Below, piece after piece: positions 42,641 through 51,261 of a DNA stretch of 64,000 nt (positions are counted from its first letter, which is position 1; each line of letters begins with the position of its first letter). Source of the DNA: Nocardiopsis suaedae (GTDB lineage Bacteria; Actinomycetota; Actinomycetes; Streptosporangiales; Streptosporangiaceae); assembly GCF_027706745.1 (NCBI RefSeq), contig NZ_JAQFWP010000006.1, forward strand, positions 85,605 to 149,604. The letters run 5' to 3'. The notes beneath the pieces were generated by a model. It searched no databases and was not told the DNA's origin. It saw only the letters and a program-made list of their open reading frames with translations. Both the position numbers and the translations under genes were made by a program.

Positions 42641-43675
42641 ATGCACGACCACCCGACGCCCGACACCGGCGCCCTGTGCGAACGCCACGGCCTGGACGCC
42701 GGCACCGCCCGGTGGTTGGAGGCCGCGGCCCGTCTGCCGCACCCCTCGGGCAAGGGCGCCGCCGACCCCCTGACCGCCGACCCCGGGCCGCTGCTGGAGC
42801 CCTTCGCCCTCGACGCCGACGACCGCGCCGAGGTGCTCGCCGCCTGGCCGGACGCCGCCTGGCCGCCCGGGCTGCTGTACCTGGTCGAGCGCATGGCGGC
42901 GCGCGCGGCCGCCGATGCGGGCACGGCCCCTGAGTGGCGGGACTGGCCGGCGCTGCAGGGCGCCGGGGACGTGCGGGCCCGGTGCGCGCCCATCGTCGCC
43001 TTCGCGGTGTCGCTGCCCTGGTACCTGCGGCGGCAGCGGTCCCTGGGGGTGCCCGACGAGGTCACCTTCGCCACCCTGCGCGACGTGGGGCGCCAGGTGG
43101 CGGCCAACCGCCGCATGTTCGGCGGCGTCGGCCTGGAGGCCGCCGGGTGGGTGGGCGTGCAGTTCCGGTCGGGCCTGTACGAGCTGGGGCGGCTCCAGTA
43201 CGAGCCCAACCGGCTGGCCAACCAGGCCTCGGTGCGCTGGTTCGACGATGACCACGCCCGCGCGCTGGGGCGCGCGGACCTGTACCCGGGGCGGCCGTGC
43301 CTGCGCATCCACATCCCGACGGGGCCGCCTTTGGAGGCCGAGGCGGTGCGGGGCTCGCTCAAGCGCGCCCGCCCCTTCTTCCGGGGTGTTCTGGGGGAGG
43401 ACTACCCGGTGGCCACGTGCTCGTCGTGGCTGCTGGACCCGCAGCTGCTGCAGGAGCTGGGCGGCGGCAACATCGCCCGGTTCCAGGAGCTGTTCACGCT
43501 GGTGGAGGCGCCTGCCCCCGGTGATGCGGACGTGTTCCGCTTCGTGCACAACCGCCCTGACACCGACCCCGGGCGCGCCTGCCGCGCCACCCGGCTGCAC
43601 CGCGTCACCGCCGACCATGTGGCGGCCGGGGGGCACTGGCATGTGCGCACGGGGTGGCTGGACCTGCCCGAGTGA
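42641..43675 (+). CDS. GNAT-like acyltransferase (NAT_N + GNAT_C type)
   Basis: 344 residues from ATG 42641 behind GGGGAGGGGA. An N-terminal helical part (1-120) and a GNAT-like C-terminal part with GLYELGRLQYEPNRLANQAS, RIHIPTGPPLEAEAVRGSLK and SWLLDPQLLQELGGGNIARF, as in the actinomycete 'acyltransferase domain-containing' proteins with an N-acyltransferase N-terminal domain and GNAT-like C-terminal domain. It would move an acyl group from acyl-CoA to an unknown amine or alcohol. Divergently paired with the acyl-CoA ligase-like gene, which could supply its acyl donor; that link is inference from position. Confidence 0.75.
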   Translation: MHDHPTPDTGALCERHGLDAGTARWLEAAARLPHPSGKGAADPLTADPGPLLEPFALDADDRAEVLAAWPDAAWPPGLLYLVERMAARAAADAGTAPEWRDWPALQGAGDVRARCAPIVAFAVSLPWYLRRQRSLGVPDEVTFATLRDVGRQVAANRRMFGGVGLEAAGWVGVQFRSGLYELGRLQYEPNRLANQASVRWFDDDHARALGRADLYPGRPCLRIHIPTGPPLEAEAVRGSLKRARPFFRGVLGEDYPVATCSSWLLDPQLLQELGGGNIARFQELFTLVEAPAPGDADVFRFVHNRPDTDPGRACRATRLHRVTADHVAAGGHWHVRTGWLDLPE

Positions 43676-43803
43676 CACCGGAGCCTGTCGGGCGGTGGGG
43701 CGCTAGCAGGACCACGAGCCGCAAGACGCGTAGATCCGAAGTGCCCGATGGGTTCGCCAGCTGGCAGGCATCATGGGAGTCCAACCTTGAGGGAGAACTG
43801 CCA

Positions 43804-44190
43804 GTGATACTCAACTGTTGTGACACCGTGTGCGTCGAAGTGGGCATCACGGCGTCGGCGGAAGAGCTGAACCGTCTGGCAGATGCGGTGGCCAAGGGTG
43901 AAGGGCTGCTCAGCTCCACGGCGCCGGCCGCTGACGCCCTCGCGGGGGTCGAGGTCAAGAAGACGCCCGGCCCCGGGGTCCTCATCCACCTTGATTCCGA
44001 GCGGCACATCCTTGTGATCAGCGGTGACGCCGCAGGAAGGGCGGTGCTCGCGGACAATGTACGCGACATGGCCTCAGCCGAGGGCGGAGGCCACCTCCAC
44101 ATCGACTACCACCCCGGGCACTTCTACCTCGCGGAAGGGTCTGTGCCGTTGGTGGTCAATAGTCCGCACGGAGGCATGCCGACCCGGTGA
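43804..44190 (+). CDS. Imm32-like putative immunity protein
   Basis: 128 residues; I choose GTG 43804 (GGGAGAA eight bases upstream) because the codons before it read as unstructured. Sequence: VEVGITASAEELNRLADAVA in the first half and HLHIDYHPGHFYLAEGSVPL near the C-terminus. The last motif resembles the Imm32 family of polymorphic-toxin immunity proteins. No toxin gene is adjacent. Of lower GC than neighbours, so perhaps acquired. An alternative is a free-standing homologue without immunity function. Confidence 0.6.
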   Translation: MILNCCDTVCVEVGITASAEELNRLADAVAKGEGLLSSTAPAADALAGVEVKKTPGPGVLIHLDSERHILVISGDAAGRAVLADNVRDMASAEGGGHLHIDYHPGHFYLAEGSVPLVVNSPHGGMPTR

Positions 44191-44303
44191 AGTGTCCGCG
44201 TAGCGCAGCCAGCGAGCCTCAGAGCGGAAGGCGCTGAGCAGCGGCGGCCTGCCGAGGCATCGGGTTTCTCCGACCTCGTCGTCGATCTTCACCTACAGCG
44301 CGG

Positions 44304-44527
44304 TCAATCGGATCCACTCGTCCAGGGGCCGCGCTGCACAGCCTTCCTGCGCTGCGCGTACTGCACGCCCGCGATACAGGACCACACCATCAGGGCCGCC
44401 GCCCCCACCCCATAGCCCGCGGCCCGGACCACTGCACCGGCGCATAGGCGGCGACCAGGACACCGCAGGAGACGACCGCGGCCGCCCCGATGTGCGCCGG
44501 GCGCCGGGGCGGGCCCGGCGCGTCCCG
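44304..44527 (-). pseudogene. Possible small two-helix membrane protein with frameshift
   Basis: Minus strand directly after the arginase-family stop: HIGAAAVVSCGVLVAAYA in one frame, then GAVVRAAGYGVGAAALMVWS and CIAGVQYAQRRKAVQRG in another, ending at TGA 44304-44306. Together they resemble a small membrane protein with two hydrophobic helices and a basic tail, split by one indel near 44410. No good start codon is visible. Uncertain. Confidence 0.35.
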
Positions 44528-44528
44528 C

Positions 44529-45359
44529 TCACACCGCCGGATCGCACAGCCCCAGAGCCGACAACAGCACGTTCAACCGCTTGGGATCGTGCTCGATCAC
44601 CGGGACGTACTCGCACACCCCGATCCCCACCACCGTGTGGTGCCGCGCCAGCGCCGACAGCACCCGGGCCACCGCCTCCACCGGCGGCCCGCCCTGCTCC
44701 GGGCACGCCACCGCCGGGACCTCCGCCGGGTCGCACACGTCCACGTCCAGGTGCACGTACGCCGGGCTCCCGGCCGTGCGCCGGGACGCCACACCCTCCG
44801 GGTCGGCCACCACCGCCTCGGTACCGGCCACCGCCAGCCCCCGCTCCCGCACCACCTGCGCCTCGGCCGGGTCGAAGGAGCGCGTCCCCACCAGCGTCAC
44901 GTCCCGCGCCGCCAGCGCCGCACCGCCGCCCGTCAGCCGCTCGTGGCCCTCGCCCAGCAGCGCCCGCAGCACCATCCCGTGCGCCCGCCCCGACGGCGAG
45001 GACTCCGGGGTGTTCAGATCCGGGTGGGCGTCCACCCAGTAGCACGACATCCCGGGGTACCGGGCCGCCAAGTGCTGCACCGCCGCCAGGTCCGAGGCGC
45101 AGTCGCCCCCCAGCGTCAGGATCCGCGCCGGGTCCCGCCGCACCAGCCGGTCCCGGATCCGGCGCTGTGTCTCGGCCACCGTCTCCAGGTTCAGCACACC
45201 GCCGGCCACCTGACGGGGGCCGTCGGTCACCGAGATGTGCAGCCGACTGCCGCCCGAGGGCACCTGGCGCGCCAGCGCCGCCGACCCCGGCGCCACCCGC
45301 ACGTCATCGCCGCCCTGCCACAGCGGCACCACCAGATCGACATCGCGCTGCCAGACCAT
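44529..45359 (-). CDS. Arginase/agmatinase-family (ureohydrolase) protein
   Basis: 276 residues from ATG 45359. All metal-binding motifs of the ureohydrolase fold are present: ILTLGGDCASDLAAV (G-G-D-x), SCYWVDAHPDLNTPESSP (D-A-H-x-D), and YVHLDVDVCDPAEVPAV (D-x-D-x-x-D-P). GGDCASD replaces the usual GGDHS, with Cys at the position of the first metal-ligand His; GGDC/GGNC variants are seen in other ureohydrolase-like proteins. The SSPSGRAHGM loop is typical. Substrate (arginine, agmatine, guanidino acid) uncertain. Confidence 0.85.
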   Translation of the reverse strand: MVWQRDVDLVVPLWQGGDDVRVAPGSAALARQVPSGGSRLHISVTDGPRQVAGGVLNLETVAETQRRIRDRLVRRDPARILTLGGDCASDLAAVQHLAARYPGMSCYWVDAHPDLNTPESSPSGRAHGMVLRALLGEGHERLTGGGAALAARDVTLVGTRSFDPAEAQVVRERGLAVAGTEAVVADPEGVASRRTAGSPAYVHLDVDVCDPAEVPAVACPEQGGPPVEAVARVLSALARHHTVVGIGVCEYVPVIEHDPKRLNVLLSALGLCDPAV

Positions 45360-45454
45360 GGACCCACCCTAGGGGCGGGGGACCGCGCCCGCACCGGATC
45401 CGCCGCGATCGGCACGCGACCGGCAATGGCCAACCCCGGCCGTCAACCCGCGCC

Positions 45455-46642
45455 CTACCCTGGGCCGCGCCGGGCGCCCAGGCCCTGGGCCGGCGCGCCG
45501 CCGCTCCGGGCGGCCGCGGCCACCGCCCGCTCCAGCGGCCCCTTGCCGAACCGGCGCCGCCACGCCCAGGCCCCGGCCACCGCCGCGACGGCGAACGCCT
45601 CGGCCAGCAGCGGCGCCTGGCCCCACCCGGCCGCGCGCACCCCCCAGATGCCCAGGACGTGCGCCACGTACACCGTCAGCGACATCGCGCCCACGGCGGC
45701 CATGGGTGCCAGCGCGCGCGGGGCCCGGTCGGCCGCCTCCAGGCACAGCGCCACGACGGCCATGCCCACCCCTGCCGACCCGGCGATCTCGAAGGTGGTC
45801 CCGCTGTGCGGGACGCTCGTCAGCAGCCAGGCGGGGCCCTCCAGCGGGACCGCGCCGTGGAAGTAGGAGTGCGCCCCCACCCGCGCCGCCACGCCGGGGG
45901 AGGCCAGCGCCCACAGCGCCGCCTGGGCCCCGCCGTACCCGGCGGCCGCCAGCGCCGCGCCCCAGGCGGCCATGCGCGCCCGCACCCGCCCGTCGGCCAG
46001 GTCCAGGCGGCCCAGCGCCACCCCGGCGAGCACGTAGGGCAGGAACGACACCGCGGGGAACATGCCCGTCAGCAGGAAGGGGGCCGCGCCGGTGGAGAAC
46101 AGCGCCGTGTGGGCCCACCCGTCGCCGGAGAGCCCTTCCAGGCCCGAGCGGGCCAGGTAGGACACCTGCGGCCCGGCCAGCGCCCACACCGCGGCCACGG
46201 TGAACAGGCGGCGCGGGGCCATGCCGAGGAAGGGCAGCGCCAGCAGCAGGAAACCGCCGTAGTGGGCGATGATGATCGCCACCGGGGTGTCCAGCCGGAT
46301 CAGCGCCAGCCCGATGGCGGCCAGGCACCCGGCGCGCACGGCGATGCGGCGCCGGGCCGCCGCCAGCGGGGCGCCCGAGGGGATCTGCGCGCGGCCGCTC
46401 ATCATCGCCAGCGCGACCCCGGCCAGCAGCGCGAACAGGGCGGAGGAGCGGCCGTGGGAGGCGACGCGTACGGCCTCTTGGAGGGGTTCGGGGGTGAAGG
46501 GGGCGCCCAGGTGGACGGTGAACATCGCCAGGACTGCCAGAGCGCGCGCCAGGTCGAGCCCGTGGAGCCTGCGGGGTGCGGCGCTGCGGGCGGATGCGGG
46601 AGCGGCCGAGGCAGGGGCGGGGGAGGTGACGGCGGTGGTCAA
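45455..46642 (-). CDS. DUF418/HGSNAT-like membrane acyltransferase, paralogue 1
   Basis: 395 residues if TTG 46642 is the start (GGAAGG eight bases upstream); an ATG at 46762 would add a 40-residue Pro-rich tail. Around ten hydrophobic helices. LHGLDLARALAVLAMFTVHL at the N-terminus is the HGSNAT/DUF1624-like signature with its luminal His; SVPHSGTTFEIAGSAGVGMA and VGAMSLTVYVAHVLGI are DUF418-like. It probably moves an acetyl or acyl group across the membrane to a surface glycan or lipid. A second copy of the same family lies at 49638-51044 in the opposite direction. Confidence 0.8.
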   Translation of the reverse strand: MTTAVTSPAPASAAPASARSAAPRRLHGLDLARALAVLAMFTVHLGAPFTPEPLQEAVRVASHGRSSALFALLAGVALAMMSGRAQIPSGAPLAAARRRIAVRAGCLAAIGLALIRLDTPVAIIIAHYGGFLLLALPFLGMAPRRLFTVAAVWALAGPQVSYLARSGLEGLSGDGWAHTALFSTGAAPFLLTGMFPAVSFLPYVLAGVALGRLDLADGRVRARMAAWGAALAAAGYGGAQAALWALASPGVAARVGAHSYFHGAVPLEGPAWLLTSVPHSGTTFEIAGSAGVGMAVVALCLEAADRAPRALAPMAAVGAMSLTVYVAHVLGIWGVRAAGWGQAPLLAEAFAVAAVAGAWAWRRRFGKGPLERAVAAAARSGGAPAQGLGARRGPG

Positions 46643-46978
46643 GCGCGGGCCTTCCTGGCCGTGCGGGGCAGGCCGGGGCGTTCGAGCGGGGAGCGGGGCG
46701 GGGCCCGTGGAGCGCGGGACAGGGCGGCACGGACGGCACGGAAACGGCAAAGGGCGCGTCATGCCGCCGTCAAGGGTAGGCGGCCCCGCAGGGGAGGGGA
46801 AGGCGCTGACCGGGCCGGGCCGCCGGGGGAGAGGCGTCGGGACACGGCGCACCACCGCGGTTCCGCGACCGGCGCGGCCCCAACGGGGCAGGGCAGGAGT
46901 GAGGGGAATCACCCTGCCGATGACCTGCGGATTCGCCGCCGTGCGGGCAGGGCGCCGCCGCGCTGCGAGGATGCCGTC
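46643..46978. promoter_or_regulatory. Divergent intergenic region
   Basis: 336 bp between divergent starts; no gene recognised. The 46900-46970 part should hold the promoter of the 46979 gene. No clear operator seen. Confidence 0.4.
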
Positions 46979-47308
46979 ATGCCTGGATACATGATCACCA
47001 CGGCGGACGGCTCCGACTGGCCGGTCGTGCACCGGGGGGACTTCGAAGCCGTCCTCCATCCCCGTTCGCTGGAGTGCGCGGCAGTCGAACCAGACGAGGA
47101 CGAGGATGGAGGCGGGGCGCAGGGCGACCACGTGTTCCGCGCGAGCGGCGCCCTGGTCACGGCGTCCTGGGAGCTCGCCGGTGTCTGGTCCGTGCACATC
47201 GAGGGCGCTGCGGAGCCTGGGACGGCCGAGTCGATCGTGTCGGAGATGGCCCGGCAGCTCGGGGAGGCGACAGGGCAGGCCGCCCGCCACCACCGGATCG
47301 TTGACTGA
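46979..47308 (+). CDS. Small acidic hypothetical protein
   Basis: 109 residues from ATG 46979 (GAGG eight bases upstream). Sequence YMITTADGSDWPVVHRGDFE, an acidic DEDEDGGG loop, ASWELAGVWSVHIEGAAEPG and a helical C-terminus. It reads as a compact alpha-beta protein. The size and lack of a known family would fit an immunity protein, but I cannot place it. Stand-alone. Confidence 0.6.
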   Translation: MPGYMITTADGSDWPVVHRGDFEAVLHPRSLECAAVEPDEDEDGGGAQGDHVFRASGALVTASWELAGVWSVHIEGAAEPGTAESIVSEMARQLGEATGQAARHHRIVD

Positions 47309-47536
47309 GCCGACGGGCGCGGCGCTCCACACACGCCAGGGGAGGGGAGTGCCCTGGCCGCGTCCCCTGGCGCGGTGCGGTGTCTCAGCGGCCTCAGGCT
47401 GATTGCGTCCGTCGCCCGGGCGAACGACGCCGGGGCCATGATCCGCGGGAGGCCGACAGTGTCATGGCGGGCTCGGGGGCGGCCGAAGCCGACCGAGCGC
47501 GGCGGCCAGGGGGCGCGTCAACACTAGGCTCGGGCG

Positions 47537-48292
47537 ATGGAACGCCGAACCGAGACCCCCGAGACCTCCGCCCGGGTCAACGACTACGACGGTTTCGCCG
47601 AGGCCTACGCGGCCGAGAACGAGAACAACCTGATGAACGCGCGCTACGAGCGGCCCGCGGTGCTCGCCCTTGCCGGGGATGTCGCCGGACGCCGGATCCT
47701 GGACGCCGGCTGCGGCGCGGGCCCTCTGGCCGCCGCCCTTCGCGACCGCGGCGCCCACGTCACCGGCATCGACGCCAGCGCCGGGATGCTGGCCCTGGCC
47801 CGGCGGCGCCTCGGCACCGGCACGGATCTGCGCCTGGCCGACCTGAGCGACCCGCTGCCGTTCGACGACGGCTCCTTCGACGACGTCGTCGCCTCACTGG
47901 TGCTGCACTACCTGCGGGACTGGGGGCCGACACTGGCCGAGATGCGGCGCGTGCTCAGGCCCGGCGGCCGACTGATCACCTCGGTGCACCACCCGCTCGT
48001 GGACTACCTGCTGCAGGAGCCCCGGCCCGACTACTTCGCGACGAGCAGCTACGACGACGAGTTCACGGTGGGCGGGCGGAAGGTCCCGATGAGGTTCTGG
48101 CGCAGGCCGCTGCACGCGATGACCGACGCCTTCACCGCCGCGGGGTTCGGCATCACCGCGATCAGCGAGCAACGGCCCGACCCGACAGACCATGAGCTGT
48201 TGCCCGCGGGGGTCGGCGACGTGGTGGCCCGGATCGGCTTCCTCTTCTTCGTCCTACAGGCGCCGACGGCGCCCACCGGGGCGGGCGGGTAG
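47537..48292 (+). CDS. Class I SAM-dependent methyltransferase
   Basis: 251 residues from ATG 47537. Methyltransf_11/25 fold: NDYDGFAEAYAAENENN at the N-terminus, motif I RILDAGCGAGPLAAAL, motif II VTGIDASAGMLALARRR, post-motif II LADLSDPLPFDDGSFDDVVA, motif III VLRPGGRLITSVHHPLVDYL. UbiE/BioC-like size and layout; the His-His-Pro segment and the following aromatic stretch form the substrate cap. Substrate unknown, probably a small molecule. No partner gene in the same direction. Confidence 0.88.
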   Translation: MERRTETPETSARVNDYDGFAEAYAAENENNLMNARYERPAVLALAGDVAGRRILDAGCGAGPLAAALRDRGAHVTGIDASAGMLALARRRLGTGTDLRLADLSDPLPFDDGSFDDVVASLVLHYLRDWGPTLAEMRRVLRPGGRLITSVHHPLVDYLLQEPRPDYFATSSYDDEFTVGGRKVPMRFWRRPLHAMTDAFTAAGFGITAISEQRPDPTDHELLPAGVGDVVARIGFLFFVLQAPTAPTGAGG

Positions 48293-48317
48293 GTGCGTGC
48301 TCGGCCGCTGAGGGCGG

Positions 48318-48616
48318 TCAGGCGCTCGTGGTCTCGAGGGCGTCGGCGCGCCGGTCGAGGTCGGCGGCCTCGCGCATCAGTGCGGGGTCGTCGGGGCGCT
48401 GGGGAGGGCGAGACGGTAGGCCAGGTTCCGGATGCGCACCGGCAGGTGCCCGTCGGCGATGTTCGGGCACGGCTCGCGCACCGGGGACAGGAGGGCGTCG
48501 GCGAAGGCCATCCGCTCGACGAGGTAGTGCTCGCGGTGTTCCAGCGTGCAGGGGGGTGTGGGGCGGTACTCGTCGCCGTACAGGCAGTGGGCGTGCTCGG
48601 TGAGCGTGCTGTTCAT
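48318..48616 (-). pseudogene. Small hypothetical gene, probably frameshifted
   Basis: ATG 48616 opens a frame with normal composition (HCLYGDEYRPTPPCTLEHRE, REPCPNIADGHLPVRIRNLA) that turns into PSAPTTPH and stops at 48377. In the next frame the same place continues RPDDPALMREAADLDRRADA to a stop at 48318. The two halves join smoothly after YRLALP, so one indel near 48400 is likely. A short actinomycete protein of unknown role; either a pseudogene or base error. Confidence 0.6.
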
Positions 48617-48835
48617 CGTCCGTACGCGGGTGCGGGCCGTGGGTGCCTGTCTGTCCGATGTTCACACCGGGGACGGGCCGTAGCGCTGGGACGCGTCCGA
48701 GTGATGTCGCGGTCGTGGGCGGGGTGCGGGGACGAGGTGACCGTGGCCGCGTGTGGGGGCGGGGCGGAGAGGGGCGCGTGCGCTCGTGTGACGAGTGGGC
48801 GCCGTCGGCGCGGGGAGGGGGCTCCAGAACTCTAC

Positions 48836-48854
48836 TTGACATAATGCTGATTAT
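48836..48854. promoter_or_regulatory. AT-rich palindrome with -35-like hexamer
   Basis: TTGACATAATGCTGATTAT: TTGAC overlaps ATAAT-GCTG-ATTAT inverted repeat in a >70% GC surround. Confidence 0.4.
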
Positions 48855-49407
48855 CGGCGCTTCGGGGGCCGGGCCGGAAGAGGGGTTTCCCGGGCGGCCG
48901 GCGGCCTGTGCGCGGGTGTGCTGTCGGCTGTGGCCGCCGTCCCGCTTCGGCCTCTGGCCGTCCGTCGACGGGCGGGCCGGCGCCAGGGCGCTTGCAGCGG
49001 GCCAGGTCGGCCCGTCCAGCGGACGCGCCCCTGAGACTGCGGGCGCTCGGGCGCTCGGCGGAGGACGCGGCCGGATGGCCGCGTCCCGGGTGGACCGTCC
49101 GGGCCGGTCGGCGGCCCTCGGCGTCGAGGCGCCTTCGCCGAGATCGCCGCAGAGTGGGCGCGACGCCTTCGGGGTGATGTCTGTGCAGGTCACGGCGGTT
49201 CTGTGCTCCCGGCTCACCTGCCGGTTCCCGCCTGTTCGGCCTCCCCGGGGCTCCGTCCCGGTCGCACGCCCCCGCCCTGCGGGCTGCCGCCTCGGCCGAA
49301 CTCCCCTCCGAGGGTGCCGACGGGCGCCGTGTGCGCGGGTAAACAGGGCTCCAAGGGCCGGGATCGCCGCCGGTGCCCCGGTTCCGTCCCGTCGGGGAGT
49401 GATCCGT

Positions 49408-49439
49408 GTTTCATGCATAAAGTGCGTTATGCACGAAAC
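49408..49439. promoter_or_regulatory. 13-bp inverted repeat, probable operator
   Basis: GTTTCATGCATAA and TTATGCACGAAAC around AGTGCG, complementary in 12 of 13 positions, with a TTGACT hexamer 15 bp later. Dimeric-regulator binding site by form; regulator unknown. Confidence 0.55.
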
Positions 49440-49637
49440 TGGGGCAATCTTGACTTAGTGCCTAAAGGGCTCAAATCCGGCACGTCGGCCGTCCGGCCGG
49501 GCCCACCGCCAGCGGTAGGACGCGCCGCCCCGCCTCCGCGTTGTCCCCGCGGCGCCGCTGCGGTGCCTCCCGGCCACAAGCGGTCACAACCCGCCCATCC
49601 CCCTGCATTCCGCTCCCCGGCGCGCGATGCTCGAAGG

Positions 49638-51044
49638 GTGTCGAACAGCATCAGCCCCTCCCCTCGCGACGGCGCGGCCGAGACCGCCGCCGACCCGATC
49701 GACAGCGCCCGCGGCGCCTCCGCCGCCGGGACCGCCCCGTCCGCGCCCGCCGCCCCGTCCGGGCGGGCGGACGCGCAGCCCTCCCCCGCCGCCGAGCGCT
49801 CCGGCGGCCCGGGCCCCGGCGAGCGCTCCGAGGGCGCGGGGGCCGCGAAGAAGGCCGCCGACCGCCTGGTGGGCATCGACGTGGCCCGCGGCCTGGCCGT
49901 GCTGGGCATGTTCGTGGTGCACGTGGGGGTGGGCTGGACGCTGGCCGACGGCAGCAACGCCCTGTACGGGCTGGTGTCGGGCCGCTCGGCCGCACTGTTC
50001 GCCCTGCTGGCCGGGGTGTCGATCGCGCTGCTGTCGGGTGGGCCCACCCCCAGGGCCGGCCACGACATGGGGGTGGCGCTGTGGCGGGTGGTCATCCGCG
50101 GGCTCATCATGCTGCCGGTGGGCACCCTGCTGACGATGACCGGCACCCCGGTGTCGGTGATCCTGGCCTACTACGCGGTGTTCTTCGTGCTGGCGGCGCC
50201 GCTGATGAGCGAGCGGTGGAAGATCGTGGCCGGCACGGCGGCGGTGCTGGGCGTGCTGGGCCCGGTCGTCTCGTTCTACGTGCGGGGGCTGATGGCCGAG
50301 GGCGGACCGCTGCGGGGGCCGGTGGCGGCGGTGAACTCCTATGACCCGCTGGTGGCGCTGGCCGACGACGGGGTGGTGAACTTCCTGCTGACCGGCGCCT
50401 ACCCGGCCATCACCTGGATGCCGTTCGTGTTCGCCGGGATGGCGATCGGGCGGCTGCGGCTGCGCCGCCGGGCCGTGCAGTGGTCGCTGGTGGGCGTTGG
50501 CGCGGGGCTTGCGGCGGTGGCCTACACGGCGTCCTGGGCGGCGCTGGCGCTGGGCGGGCGCGCGCGGCTGGAGGCGTCGTTCGACGCGGAGGCCGTGGCG
50601 GGCCACGGCGGGGCCTCCAGCGTGGCCGAGGCGCTGCGGGTGGGGTTCCCGGGGACGGTGCCGGTGAACGACTGGGCGTGGCTGCTGGTGTCGGCGGGGC
50701 ACAGCGGGACGCCGTTCGAGGTGTTCGGTGCCGGGGGGATCGCGATCGCGGTGCTGGGGCTGTGCCTGATCGTGGCCCCCTACCTGCGGTGGGCGGTGTA
50801 CCCGCTGGCGGCGGTGGGGGCGCTGGCGCTGACCACGTACGTGGGGCATGTGCTGGTGATCCGGCTGGCCGAGTCGGGGCTGGTGGACGGGACGCCGCTG
50901 GGGTTCGTCTCGGACCGGCTGGACCTGACGGTGCTGGTGGGGGCGCTGGTGTTCGCGACGGTGTGGCGGCTGCTGGTGCGGCGCGGTCCGCTGGAGGGGC
51001 CGCTGCACGTGGTGTCGATGTGGGCGGCCAAGCGTATTCCGTGA
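49638..51044 (+). CDS. DUF418/HGSNAT-like membrane acyltransferase, paralogue 2
   Basis: 468 residues with GTG 49638. A disordered Ala/Ser/Pro/Gly N-terminus of about 75 residues, then the same fold as paralogue 1: RLVGIDVARGLAVLGMFVVH (with the conserved His), GLVSGRSAALFALLAGVSIA, AGHSGTPFEVFGAGGIAIAV and ALALTTYVGHVLVIRLAESG. About ten helices. Likely acylates a surface polymer or lipid from a cytoplasmic acyl-CoA. The two copies share family motifs but differ throughout, so the duplication is old. An operator-like repeat lies 200 bp upstream. Confidence 0.8.
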   Translation: MSNSISPSPRDGAAETAADPIDSARGASAAGTAPSAPAAPSGRADAQPSPAAERSGGPGPGERSEGAGAAKKAADRLVGIDVARGLAVLGMFVVHVGVGWTLADGSNALYGLVSGRSAALFALLAGVSIALLSGGPTPRAGHDMGVALWRVVIRGLIMLPVGTLLTMTGTPVSVILAYYAVFFVLAAPLMSERWKIVAGTAAVLGVLGPVVSFYVRGLMAEGGPLRGPVAAVNSYDPLVALADDGVVNFLLTGAYPAITWMPFVFAGMAIGRLRLRRRAVQWSLVGVGAGLAAVAYTASWAALALGGRARLEASFDAEAVAGHGGASSVAEALRVGFPGTVPVNDWAWLLVSAGHSGTPFEVFGAGGIAIAVLGLCLIVAPYLRWAVYPLAAVGALALTTYVGHVLVIRLAESGLVDGTPLGFVSDRLDLTVLVGALVFATVWRLLVRRGPLEGPLHVVSMWAAKRIP

Positions 51045-51180
51045 GGTGCGCGGCCGGGCCGGTGGTCGTGGGCGGCGGGGCGGGGCGCGTGGCGTCCCGC
51101 CCCTCGTGCGTCGTGGGCGGGTGCGCCCCGCTCCCCTGCCCCGGCCTGCGGGGTGCGGTGGAGCGGTTGTGCGGGGGCGG

Positions 51181-51207
51181 TCGAACAGCGGTGGGCGGGT
51201 TGTTCGA
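51181..51207. promoter_or_regulatory. TCGAACA-N13-TGTTCGA inverted repeat
   Basis: Perfect 7-bp arms, 55 bp upstream of the recombinase ATG. The arms equal actinobacterial LexA half-sites, but the gap is 13 nt instead of about 4, so I do not call an SOS box. Confidence 0.45.
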
Positions 51208-51261
51208 AAACGCCCGGGGCCGATGTGGTGGCAGGGGGCGGGATCGGGGAGGGTTGGGGGC

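Larger units (their letters stand above)
48617..49637. other. 1,021-bp stretch without a recognisable gene
   Basis: GC-rich frames on both strands read as Arg/Pro-rich noise. Two AT-rich islands stand out: 48836-48854, with TTGAC and ATAAT-N4-ATTAT, and 49408-49439, with a 13-bp inverted repeat followed by TTGACTTAGTGCC. These look like promoters or operators, the second probably for the 49638 gene; the first has no gene after it. Confidence 0.5.

Noticed and set aside
40917..45359. A full biosynthetic gene cluster (CoA ligase, acyltransferase, arginase-like enzyme)
   Set aside because: Directions differ, no scaffold synthase, carrier protein or transporter is present, and spacing does not suggest one operon.
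51181..51207. Classical SOS (LexA) box
   Set aside because: Half-sites match but the 13-nt gap is too long for the known actinobacterial motif.
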